From: Gammaproteobacteria bacterium UBA4421
Lineage (GTDB): Bacteria > Pseudomonadota > Gammaproteobacteria > Pseudomonadales > Azotimanducaceae
Reading direction: 5' to 3'
Assembly (NCBI GenBank): GCA_002389675.1
Contig: DGQF01000012.1
Span: forward strand, 54,340-100,810
DNA length: 46,471 nucleotides
Part shown: positions 8,531-15,929 of the stretch, one piece after another
Layout: every line of letters begins with the position of its first letter
Position numbering within the stretch: the stretch's first letter is position 1
The notes under the pieces: model-generated
What the model was told of the DNA's origin: nothing
Databases searched by the model: none
The model's input: only the letters and a program-made list of their open reading frames with translations
Program-made: the position numbers and the translations under genes

Positions 8531-9301
8531 TCACCAACGCTCGAGCCAAGGGCGCAAAACCACCTCAAAGGCCCAGGTGGAGCGATGCTGCCGATGCAGA
8601 TACAGGTAAGTCTCAGCAATTTGATCGGGATCTGCCATATTGTCGTCCACAGCCTCACCAGCAAGCCAATGCGCTCGGGTGCCGTCATTGCGTTTCCAAC
8701 CAATCGCAGCATCTATGGGCACATGCGCCACGTGAATACCTTGGGGCATCAACTCTCGCGCCATACTTTGAGCCAAACCAGATTTTCCGTGGCTTGCTAA
8801 AGCAAACGCAGCACTTTTTGCATAACCTTTGAAAGCAGCACTTGCATTTGTGAATATCAGTGAACCCTTGTGGCCATCTTCATGCTCATCATTGTCTGCC
8901 ATCACCCGGGCGGCCTGCTGCCCCACTAAAAACGCGCTAAAGGCCGAATTTTTTATCACCTGCAGAACAAGATCGGGGTCCACTTCTGTGATCGATTTCC
9001 GAAATATCCCCTCCATACGACCATCGATATTGTGGACAACGAGCCTGGGCTTACCCAGATCCGCAGTCACCTCGCCGAATAGTTTTTCAACCGATGACGG
9101 ATCCTGTGCATCACAGGTGTAACATCGAACACCCCACTGGGCCTCCAACTCAAGCATTACCGGCTTTTGGGCAGCACGTGCAGCTATCGCTACCTGCATA
9201 CCTTGTGCCGCAAATAAACGAGCGCAGCTGGCGCTTATCCCCGGGCCACCGCCAATAATCAAGGCAACTTCGGCTTCGGAATCTGACTCTAGCGACTGCA
9301 T
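8531..9301 (-). CDS. atypical short-chain dehydrogenase/reductase
   Basis: 256 residues with the Rossmann nucleotide-binding loop GGGPGIS (17-23), a downstream ASA serine (S154) and a helix ending in K173. The usual catalytic YxxxK is not present: the position four residues before K173 is Ala169 (ALASHGK). I recall a group of SDR proteins with similar AFA-x-x-K stretches followed by LAQSMARE and GIHVAH; this protein has those two motifs (QSMARELMPQGIHVAH). It may therefore bind NAD(P)H but use unusual chemistry or none. ATG at 9301 has a GAGG site about 8 bases upstream. It lies between the YtoQ and M20 genes on the same strand. Confidence 0.85.
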   Translation of the reverse strand: MQSLESDSEAEVALIIGGGPGISASCARLFAAQGMQVAIAARAAQKPVMLELEAQWGVRCYTCDAQDPSSVEKLFGEVTADLGKPRLVVHNIDGRMEGIFRKSITEVDPDLVLQVIKNSAFSAFLVGQQAARVMADNDEHEDGHKGSLIFTNASAAFKGYAKSAAFALASHGKSGLAQSMARELMPQGIHVAHVPIDAAIGWKRNDGTRAHWLAGEAVDDNMADPDQIAETYLYLHRQHRSTWAFEVVLRPWLERW

Positions 9302-9358
9302 CGTTCACACCTCTTCATCTAGGACCGTTCGCAACGTTTGCAACTCGCTTGAACCTCT

Positions 9359-9799
9359 TCATTGGCTCAGCACATACGCAAGCATTTCTAGCACCTGCTC
9401 CACACTGGTGGCCCAAGCCATCGCGTGCGCATCGACCTCTTTGAGAGGGTGCACCAGGTCAGCATCATGCAAGGTGATATACGGTTTGCCCAATGCTGCG
9501 CAGCGACCTGCGTCAAACGCCGCATTCCATTGTTTGTACTGCGAACCAAAACGAATCACAGCGATATCACACTTGTCGATCATAGTTTTTATGCGAATCG
9601 CGTTAACCTTGGCCGACTTATGATCACGCCAGAAATTGCTGGTTTCCTCTCCCAATAAATCGCCGGCGGCGTCACTGGCGGGGTGGTCGGTCACTGCTGA
9701 GGAAAACCTCACCGGCAATTTGCGGACCGCACAGCCATTTTCAATACGCTCTCGCCAGTCGGTGTGAATTTCACCCGACAGATAAACAGTTAAAACCAA
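9359..9799 (-). CDS. ytoQ: YtoQ family protein (nucleoside 2-deoxyribosyltransferase-like)
   Basis: 146 residues from the chosen start, the usual YtoQ size. Recognised by VYLSGEIHTDWR near the N-terminus, SDAAGDLLGEE, NFWRDHKSAKVNAIR and KQWNAAFDAG, all YtoQ signatures. The family resembles nucleoside 2-deoxyribosyltransferases, but its reaction is not established as far as I know. The open frame extends 19 codons further to an ATG at 9856, but the TTG at 9799 is preceded by GGAG/TAGG at a good distance and gives the normal N-terminus, so it is preferred. It is 57 bases upstream of the SDR gene on the same strand and probably the first gene of a YtoQ-SDR-M20 transcript. Confidence 0.88.
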   Translation of the reverse strand: MVLTVYLSGEIHTDWRERIENGCAVRKLPVRFSSAVTDHPASDAAGDLLGEETSNFWRDHKSAKVNAIRIKTMIDKCDIAVIRFGSQYKQWNAAFDAGRCAALGKPYITLHDADLVHPLKEVDAHAMAWATSVEQVLEMLAYVLSQ

Positions 9800-9984
9800 A
9801 TTCCTACTCCATATAGCCACGGGCCCGTTAATGTCGGACGCAGACGACGCACCCAAATAGGGACTAACAAAAACAAACCCGTCAAAAATACCACCTAATT
9901 GCCGCAGTGATGGTCACACCAGAATCGACCCATTGGTGTCAATTCCTGGGTATTTCAACGCACTCCATTTAACGCGGCCTTGAC

Positions 9985-11229
9985 TCAGAAAAATACATAA
10001 GCGCGAACCACCACATTTTTGCGACACCGCGCATCCGGCGCCGCGTTCGGGTCAATGCTCGCTGTATGAAACGACCAGCGAGAGACAGACCCATCAGTGA
10101 CGGAGTCATAACACTTCAACATAGACACTTCGTCTGATCGTTGCTGAGGCAGCCAATACCATTCATGCTCCGGGCGATAGGCGAAGCGGGTCGTTTCTCC
10201 AACGCGATCGTCATAAACTCGATAATTTGTCATATAGGGCTGATCAGCAAACGAGGGCCATGCACAAAGCACAAATGGATTTTGCTCAACAGTCTCCATC
10301 GGCTTCGCTAGATTAATCGACATAAAACGACGCGACATCTTGGCCTGCGCCTGTGCCACCGTATAGCGCTGCTCACGCCCAAAATTTCTGAGATTTTGAG
10401 TTAGCAGCTCTCGGCAACGCACCCGCCCACTGTTATCGTTGAGATCATTGTGCACAAGGTTTGCATAAAAGGCGTTCACACCAGGATTTTTCGCATCCTG
10501 ATCTTCGGTTCGATCTCCGTCATAGTCCTTGTCGAAGACATCATGGTTAAACACCAACGCATCAGTGGACTGCGGAAAGAATTCCAGCAGAGCTTTTTCA
10601 ACTTCCGGATAGAAAATCTGTTCTACCTGTTGAGCATCATAAAAATTTTGGCACTTGGAGTCGATCCGCGTCAACGCCAGGCCCAGCTTGTCCATACACG
10701 CCGGCGAGTTCGGTGACAATCCAGGGTAATACTCCTCGATGCGCCGTGCATCCCTGAGAATTTGAGGAAAATAAAGACAACGGCGCAACTCGTCCCGCTC
10801 TTCTTTTTTTAGCGCTTGTGCGTCATCAGCGCGCGCAGGGTCCCGCCAAAGGGCATTGCTTGGCACAATAGAATAAGAAGGGGCTTCAAAAATACTATAG
10901 CGCAATGGCACAGCCAACCCACCTTCAGGGGCCTGCAGTTTTTGGGCTTTAATGTAATCTAGGCATTCTGAATACCGCCTAAATCCTAGGCCCCATTTTG
11001 TGTTAATTGCTCCAGAGGGTGCGTTTTCGATGTCGTGCGTGACCTTCGCTCCAATCCCTGTACGAATCTGCTGCAGGGCATCTTCTATTGCAGCAGCAGT
11101 GCCTGCGTCGCCATTTTCACTGAAGGACATATACGACAAGCCGTCATTGGCGGCAATCGGTGGGGTTTGACCGACGGTCAATTCTGGAGCCGGCACATAG
11201 ACCCCATCTGGATTGTTTGGAATACTCAT
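9985..11229 (-). CDS. CmcJ/NvfI-like non-haem iron oxygenase
   Basis: 414 residues. The second half matches the CmcJ/NvfI (GA4-desaturase-like) family: VFNHDVFD, VHNDLND giving H260-x-D262, RRFMSINLAKPM, NPFVLCAWPS, EHEWYWLP, and a terminal SFHTASIDP with H388 followed by RCRKNVVVRAYVFF. This H-x-D...H set fits an Fe(II) facial triad, and family members catalyse oxidations in fungal and bacterial secondary metabolism. The roughly 220 residues before the core make it longer than family members I remember (around 280-300 residues); that part is not recognised. ATG at 11229 follows a GAG. It is divergent from the alpha/beta-hydrolase fusion gene 107 bases away. Confidence 0.75.
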   Translation of the reverse strand: MSIPNNPDGVYVPAPELTVGQTPPIAANDGLSYMSFSENGDAGTAAAIEDALQQIRTGIGAKVTHDIENAPSGAINTKWGLGFRRYSECLDYIKAQKLQAPEGGLAVPLRYSIFEAPSYSIVPSNALWRDPARADDAQALKKEERDELRRCLYFPQILRDARRIEEYYPGLSPNSPACMDKLGLALTRIDSKCQNFYDAQQVEQIFYPEVEKALLEFFPQSTDALVFNHDVFDKDYDGDRTEDQDAKNPGVNAFYANLVHNDLNDNSGRVRCRELLTQNLRNFGREQRYTVAQAQAKMSRRFMSINLAKPMETVEQNPFVLCAWPSFADQPYMTNYRVYDDRVGETTRFAYRPEHEWYWLPQQRSDEVSMLKCYDSVTDGSVSRWSFHTASIDPNAAPDARCRKNVVVRAYVFF

Positions 11230-11336
11230 CGCTGCTCACGCAATTGGCCTTAACATGATCATACATTTATTCAGTAACCTTGCAAAAACCAATGGCGCTG
11301 CACTGGCGCTAAAGATGCACACCTGCGGAGGCAAAT

Positions 11337-12590
11337 ATGAGCGTTAACCTACTTTCCCCGGCGCAGTGGGCGCGAGCTTGCGCCGCGGACGGCGAGTTTC
11401 GGCAAGCGGCTAAATACTGGACGGGAGGCCTTAAGCTGTGCGTCGGCGACGTTCGTCTCGAGATCGCTCTAGACAACGGCCGTGTCACCGCGGGCACCAG
11501 CTCCGCCACTGAGGGCATCATCACCTTCTCGGGCGATGAAAACGTCTGGTCAGCAATACTCGCCCAGCCGCCCACGCGTTTTAATAACGACCTCATGGCC
11601 AACATTGCCACCGACAATGGAATTGTGCGCAGCGCCGAATCGGTAGTTGCGGCTCAATATTATGCTGCAGCCATGCGCGCGGTCGAATTACTGCGCCCAG
11701 CGCCAGCGGCCTATCCGTTGCGCCCGGGAGATGTAGCCCAGGAGGGCCGCTTTGATTCGCCTGTCGGCCGTTACATTCATCTCAACCTCGAGGGCTACGA
11801 CCACCGTATTTATTTCGAAGAAGCCGGCCAGGGCATACCGGTGCTCTTGCAACACACCGCCGGCTGTCATAGCAGTCAGTGGCGGCACCTGTTTGAAATA
11901 CCTGAAATTACTCAACGATTCCGCCTAATTGCCTACGACCTCCCCTACCACGGCAAGTCAATTCCCCCAGTTGAACGCCCATGGTGGTCACAGGCATATA
12001 ATCTCAAAGGGGATTTTCTGCGCTGTGTGCCTCTGACACTGACTCATGCGCTGAATCTGGAAAGCCCAATTTTCATGGGTTGTTCAGTTGGTGGTTTATT
12101 GGCACTCGACTTGGCCCACAAACACCCCGAGATCTTCCGTGCCGTCATTTCGGTTGAAGGCGCTCTGCATATCGAGGGCAGTCAAAGTCAGTCAAAGGCG
12201 TTGTATCACCCTCAGGTCAACAGCGAGTACAAAGCTCGTCTGATGAATGGCTTGATGTCGCCAACGTCTCCAGAGGCCTACCGCAAAGAAACAGGTTTCG
12301 TTTACGCGAGCGGCTGGCCACCTGTATTTTTAGGTGATCTGCATTATTACCTTGAAGAATATGACCTGCGGCAGCACGCCAGCGATATTGATACAACACA
12401 GGTAGGCGTGCACATACTCTCGGGAGAGTATGACTACAGCGGGCGATCGGAACTCGGTCGCGAGGCCCACAGCGCCATCAGCGGATCCACGTGGAGCGAA
12501 ATGAGCGGCGTAGGTCACTTTCCCATGTCTGAGAATCCAGTGGCCTTCATTGAGTACCTGATGCCAATTTTGAACACCTATCGCACCTGA
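11337..12590 (+). CDS. alpha/beta hydrolase with N-terminal SCP2-like domain
   Basis: 417 residues in two parts. Residues 1-125 look like a sterol-carrier-protein-2-type domain (KYWTGGLKLCVGDVRLEIAL...GIITFSGDENVW). This assignment rests on pattern only. Residues 145-415 form an alpha/beta hydrolase: QHTAG oxyanion region, YDLPYHGKS, nucleophile GCSVGG (S250), acid EYDYSG (D366) and GVGHFP (H394). SCP2 domains bind lipids or acyl-CoA, so the protein may pull a hydrophobic substrate to the hydrolase. ATG at 11337 has an excellent GGAGG site 6 bases upstream. No signal peptide. It is divergent from the CmcJ-like oxygenase and convergent with the HD-domain gene. Confidence 0.85.
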   Translation: MSVNLLSPAQWARACAADGEFRQAAKYWTGGLKLCVGDVRLEIALDNGRVTAGTSSATEGIITFSGDENVWSAILAQPPTRFNNDLMANIATDNGIVRSAESVVAAQYYAAAMRAVELLRPAPAAYPLRPGDVAQEGRFDSPVGRYIHLNLEGYDHRIYFEEAGQGIPVLLQHTAGCHSSQWRHLFEIPEITQRFRLIAYDLPYHGKSIPPVERPWWSQAYNLKGDFLRCVPLTLTHALNLESPIFMGCSVGGLLALDLAHKHPEIFRAVISVEGALHIEGSQSQSKALYHPQVNSEYKARLMNGLMSPTSPEAYRKETGFVYASGWPPVFLGDLHYYLEEYDLRQHASDIDTTQVGVHILSGEYDYSGRSELGREAHSAISGSTWSEMSGVGHFPMSENPVAFIEYLMPILNTYRT

Positions 12591-12631
12591 CCACTGGCAC
12601 TGAATGTTGCTAACGGGTTAGGTCACATGAC

Positions 12632-12656
12632 AGGGGTATATATGACACCCTTCTTT
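12632..12656 (+). terminator. candidate terminator of the hydrolase gene
   Basis: An AGGGGT/ACACCCT stem (one bulged A) around an ATATATG loop is followed by ttcttt. It starts 42 bases after the hydrolase stop codon. This is a modest rho-independent terminator candidate. Confidence 0.4.
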
Positions 12657-12703
12657 ACGAGCGGCACGCCTAATGCCAAGCCAACCATGGCTCGCACAGG
12701 CAA

Positions 12704-12719
12704 GCCGCTGACCAGCGGC
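12704..12719 (-). terminator. hairpin just after the HD-domain gene
   Basis: GCCGCTG-ac-CAGCGGC is a perfect 7-base inverted repeat starting 11 bases beyond the stop codon of the minus-strand HD gene. It has no T run, so it is a terminator-like or stabilising hairpin. Confidence 0.4.
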
Positions 12720-12729
12720 GCGAGTGGAA

Positions 12730-13290
12730 TTATGTCGGCGTATAAATGCTACGTCTGACGTTGGAAAACACCCGCTTGACCATCGGTTCGAACAATTCGA
12801 GCGACAGATCAGGTTTCTCGTAGTCGAAGGCCACATTATCGTACTCAGCAATAAAATGCGCCGTACGCTCAAAATGCGGATTGTCGCGGTACTGGTCCCG
12901 CATATTTGGGTCCAATCCAATGTGATGAAAAAAGTTAAGACCCTGAAAAATCCCGTGGTGTTTAACCATCCAATGGTTCTCTTCCGACACAAACGGTTCC
13001 AGAATTGCTGCCGCAACATCGGGATGATTCACTGTCCCCAGAGTATCCCCGATATCATGCAATAACGCACAGACCACATATTCTTCATCTTCGCCTGCTT
13101 CTGCTGCCAACTCGGCTGACTGCAAGGAATGTTGAAGTCGCGTAACCGGGAAGCCACATGGCGTATCTAGCAGCTTCAAATGTTCTAAAATCGCCACTGA
13201 CCGATGGGCTTCGTGCTCGCGATTATAGGCGTTCATCGCAGCCCAATCTGCTTGCGTACTCTCCGTAAAGCTCTTGAACTTCACTGACAT
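12730..13290 (-). CDS. HD-domain protein, PhnZ-like (possible mixed-valent di-iron oxygenase)
   Basis: 186 residues. HD-superfamily metal positions are visible: QHSLQSA (H54), ALLHDIGD (H78-D79), H106/H111/H112 in ENHWMVKHHG, and EYDNVAFD (D151). The QHSLQSA...LLHDIGD pairing with a late D in a short single-domain protein resembles COG4341 and the PhnZ type. PhnZ-type proteins include mixed-valent di-iron oxygenases cleaving C-P bonds of hydroxyphosphonates, but COG4341 members are usually annotated only as HD phosphohydrolases. Which activity applies here is not known. ATG at 13290 has AGGAG upstream with spacing 9. Monocistronic on the minus strand; no phosphonate gene is nearby. Confidence 0.8.
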   Translation of the reverse strand: MSVKFKSFTESTQADWAAMNAYNREHEAHRSVAILEHLKLLDTPCGFPVTRLQHSLQSAELAAEAGEDEEYVVCALLHDIGDTLGTVNHPDVAAAILEPFVSEENHWMVKHHGIFQGLNFFHHIGLDPNMRDQYRDNPHFERTAHFIAEYDNVAFDYEKPDLSLELFEPMVKRVFSNVRRSIYTPT

Positions 13291-13501
13291 GTTGCTTCAC
13301 TCCTGATAGTGCGTTACCTCTAAATGATACAGATTTGACCAAAACTTAACTAACTTATTTTTTCCCAGCAGCATCAACCACCCCAAACCTGCCCAACACA
13401 AGTTGGGATGCTCAACGTGACACTACCTGCCGTTGTGTGATTTTATTAGATATCGGTCCTTGATGGACTTTCAAATATTCAAGCAACTCAGGAGGATTTT
13501 T

Positions 13502-14122
13502 ATGAAAAATCGATATTTCTTATTTTTTGGGGCTTTGCTGTTGTGCCCGCTCACTGGCTTTGCCGACCATCATGAGGGCAACAGTTCAGACCACACGAGT
13601 GCTGAATGGCAAATCGAGGCATACGGTTCAGCCGCGCCCGACTTTATCGGCGATCACGCCACGATTATCGCTGCAGACGGATCAACCATCAGACCAGGCA
13701 GCAACGGATGGATTTGTCAGTCAGCAAATCCTCGACCGATGCCAACAACAGGATGGTCTTCTGCACATGAAGCGATGCCGGCCTGCCACGACGGCGAGGG
13801 AATGCAATGGATGAGTGGATATATGGCCGGCGAAGCGCCTGAACTCACCAGAGATACCTATATGTGGATGCTGCATGGCGACGTCGGCGAGGACAACACA
13901 ACACCCGGCGTACTCAACCAAGCAGATGCCAAGCCAGAACATTGGATCGAGTCAGGACCTCACCTTATGCTGATGCCGAAAGACCCAGCAACACTGGCAA
14001 ACTTTACGACCGATTTCACCACTGGGGCGCCGTATGTCATGTTTGCCAATACCCCGTACGCCCACCTTATGATTCCTCTGGACGGGTATTATCAACACCA
14101 GCCAGAATCTGCACCAAAATAA
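13502..14122 (+). CDS. conserved secreted protein of unknown function
   Basis: 206 residues. A signal peptide (MKNRYFLFFGALLLCPLTGFA) is followed by a His/Asp/Ser-rich mature N-terminus (DHHEG...DHTS). Recognisable stretches are APDFIGDHATI, GSNGWICQS, MPACHDGEGM, WIESGPHLMLMP and PYVMFANTPYAHLMIP; the mature part has two Cys (C72, C95) that could pair. I recall a similar pattern (GxNGWxC, GPHLM, TPYAHxM) in unnamed secreted proteins of proteobacteria but know no function. The open frame begins earlier at 13433, but ATG at 13502 has AGGAGG 6 bases before it and begins the signal peptide, so it is chosen. It stands alone, with a long hairpin downstream. Confidence 0.8.
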   Translation: MKNRYFLFFGALLLCPLTGFADHHEGNSSDHTSAEWQIEAYGSAAPDFIGDHATIIAADGSTIRPGSNGWICQSANPRPMPTTGWSSAHEAMPACHDGEGMQWMSGYMAGEAPELTRDTYMWMLHGDVGEDNTTPGVLNQADAKPEHWIESGPHLMLMPKDPATLANFTTDFTTGAPYVMFANTPYAHLMIPLDGYYQHQPESAPK

Positions 14123-14148
14123 ACGCTCTCGCCACACGGACATAAGCT

Positions 14149-14177
14149 GTTGCCTGCGCATTTCCCGCGCGGGCAAC
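14149..14177 (+). terminator. strong hairpin after the secreted-protein gene
   Basis: GTTGCC-T-GCGC pairs with GCGC-G-GGCAAC (11 pairs including one wobble) around a 7-base loop, 27 bases beyond the stop codon. There is no T tract, but its strength and position fit a transcript end. Confidence 0.5.
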
Positions 14178-14235
14178 GGCATTGAGAAGCAATAAAACCT
14201 TCAGAAATCCTGCCAAGCGCACCGTGCAGCGCTCA

Positions 14236-14269
14236 AGCTTGCTATTATCAGGCCTATAATTGGCAAGCT
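14236..14269 (+). promoter_or_regulatory. TATAAT box inside an inverted repeat upstream of the MFS gene
   Basis: AGCTTGC (14236-14242) and GCAAGCT (14263-14269) are perfect inverted arms flanking a consensus -10 box TATAAT at 14255-14260. The -35 region at 17 bases (CTCAAG) is weak, which would suit an activator-dependent or repressor-blocked promoter. A GTCC-GCAA-GGAC tetraloop hairpin follows at 14283-14294 in the presumed leader. Confidence 0.45.
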
Positions 14270-14332
14270 ATCTTTTTGTGATGTCCGCAAGGACGGGTAG
14301 ATCTCAATAGCAATCAGGAAACGAGTGAAAAA

Positions 14333-15829
14333 ATGGTAAGCAGTACAACAGCAAATGGCCACATGACAGGCTTTGGCACTCCGGTGTATCGAAATTACGT
14401 CCTCATGCTGCTGATGTGTGTTTATACCCTTAATTTTATCGACCGAACTCTGATTGCTGTGGTGGCGCAACCCATTATTGATTCCTTTGGCCTCACGGAC
14501 TCTCAGTGGGGCCTGTTGTACGGTCCTCCGTTTGCCATTTTTTATGCTGCAATGGGGCTCCCCATCGCTTTATGGGCGGATCGCGCTAATCGAGTAAAGA
14601 TCATCGCGATCTGTATCGTATTATGGTCCGTCATGACCGCGTTGTGTGGCATCGCCGCCGGGTTTTTGACGTTGCTGTGCTTTAGAATCGGCGTAGCGGT
14701 GGGTGAAGCCGGTTGCACCCCGCCCGCAAATTCAATTATTGGCGATTACTTTATCGCGCGTAAAAGGGCCACTGCGCTTGGCATCTATTCTATGGGCGTC
14801 ACGCTCGGTGGCGTTCTGGCTAACTTATTCGGCGGACCAATTGCGCAGATGGAGGGCGCTGACGTTGGCGCATGGCTGAGCGATATTGGACTCGGCGCAC
14901 TGTTTTCTTCACTCGACTGGGCAAATATCGAGGGCTGGCGAATCGCGTTTATTGTTGTAGGCGTACCCGGCGTCGTTGTCGCGCTCGTTGTACAACTCAC
15001 CATAAAAGAGCCACCCAGAGGCTACAGCGATCCACAAGACACCGCTGCAAAACCGCGCGCGCACTGGGCTGAAGCCTTCCACGAACTGAAGCACAAACCG
15101 AGCTTCTGGTGGATGGCTATCGGAGCCTCTCTGGTGGCCTTTGTGGGCTATGGTGTGGTCAGTTTTCAAGCCCCTTTCCTGCAAAGGGAACACGGACTCG
15201 ATGTCAGAGATGCCGCCGTAAACTTTGGGGCACCACTGTCTTTTCTTGCCGCAATCGGGACCTTTCTGGGAGGCTACCTAACCGAGAAGATGACCCCCAG
15301 ATCGCCTACTGCCGTTGCTTGGATTCCCGCGGTTGGCCTACTGCTTGCGGTACCTGCCTACATTGCGGCTTTCTTCCTCGACGACCTCAAAATGATTTTT
15401 CTGCTTTGGGCAATCGCCTCGGTTTGCCACTATGCATACCTCGGCGCACAGTACAATATTGGACAGAGCGTCGTCAGTGCCCGCTCACGCGCAACAGCCA
15501 TCGCGACCTTGCTTATATTGGTTTCGCTCATCGGCAACGGCGTCGGCCCCTATTTTGTGGGTTTTATGAGCGACTGGCTGATGAATATACAGCTGGCGGG
15601 CAGCGAATTCGGCGGGAGTTTAACCCCTGCATTATGTAATGCGACAGAGGTGGCATTAACCCCGGCCGAAAGTGACGTTTGTGCAATCGCCAACTCTACC
15701 GGTCTGAAACAAGCCATGGCTGTCACCGTGTGCTGGTTCATTCTCGCTGCATTTTGCTTTTTTATGTCAGCCCGCACGTTGAAGGAAGATTTTGTGGTTG
15801 AACTCGAAACGACAGAACCCACATCCTAA
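14333..15829 (+). CDS. MFS transporter, spinster-like
   Basis: 498 residues with about 12 hydrophobic segments. The N-terminal NFIDRTLIAVVAQPI, the WGLLYGPPFAIFYAAMGLPI segment, the ADRANRVK loop (motif A) and GVAVGEAGCTPPANSIIGDYF are typical of bacterial spinster-type MFS proteins. These often sit beside oxygenase genes for terpenoid, steroid or aromatic degradation. The substrate is not predictable. A roughly 40-residue insertion around residue 420 contains two Cys (CNATEVALTPAESDVC) in a periplasmic-looking loop. ATG at 14333 follows a GAG; a leader of about 60 bases lies downstream of a TATAAT box. Convergent with the P450 gene. Confidence 0.88.
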   Translation: MVSSTTANGHMTGFGTPVYRNYVLMLLMCVYTLNFIDRTLIAVVAQPIIDSFGLTDSQWGLLYGPPFAIFYAAMGLPIALWADRANRVKIIAICIVLWSVMTALCGIAAGFLTLLCFRIGVAVGEAGCTPPANSIIGDYFIARKRATALGIYSMGVTLGGVLANLFGGPIAQMEGADVGAWLSDIGLGALFSSLDWANIEGWRIAFIVVGVPGVVVALVVQLTIKEPPRGYSDPQDTAAKPRAHWAEAFHELKHKPSFWWMAIGASLVAFVGYGVVSFQAPFLQREHGLDVRDAAVNFGAPLSFLAAIGTFLGGYLTEKMTPRSPTAVAWIPAVGLLLAVPAYIAAFFLDDLKMIFLLWAIASVCHYAYLGAQYNIGQSVVSARSRATAIATLLILVSLIGNGVGPYFVGFMSDWLMNIQLAGSEFGGSLTPALCNATEVALTPAESDVCAIANSTGLKQAMAVTVCWFILAAFCFFMSARTLKEDFVVELETTEPTS

Positions 15830-15866
15830 ATCTATCGGCCAGAGCGCAAACAATTAAACCTATTTG

Positions 15867-15886
15867 GGCAAGCAGGCGCGCTTGCC
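15867..15886. terminator. bidirectional-type hairpin between MFS and P450 genes
   Basis: GGCAAGC-aggcgc-GCTTGCC is a perfect 7-pair stem with a 6-base loop in the 100-base gap between these two convergent genes. There is no strict T tract on either side. Its position supports a shared transcription end. Confidence 0.5.
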
Positions 15887-15929
15887 AGCATGAAAAGCAA
15901 AAACCTGCGCACACAGGGGGTGCGTTGGG

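Noticed and set aside
11296..11314. tandem GGCGCT copies upstream of the SCP2-hydrolase gene
   Set aside because: Two 6-base copies only; this could be chance and gives no clear operator.
12618..13019. 133-residue minus-strand frame overlapping the HD gene
   Set aside because: It lies in another frame over a clearly coding gene and its translation is Arg/Cys/Trp-rich without any family pattern.
15109..15639. 176-residue plus-strand frame inside the MFS gene
   Set aside because: It is a shadow frame of the spinster transporter, Arg/Cys-rich and without a start context.
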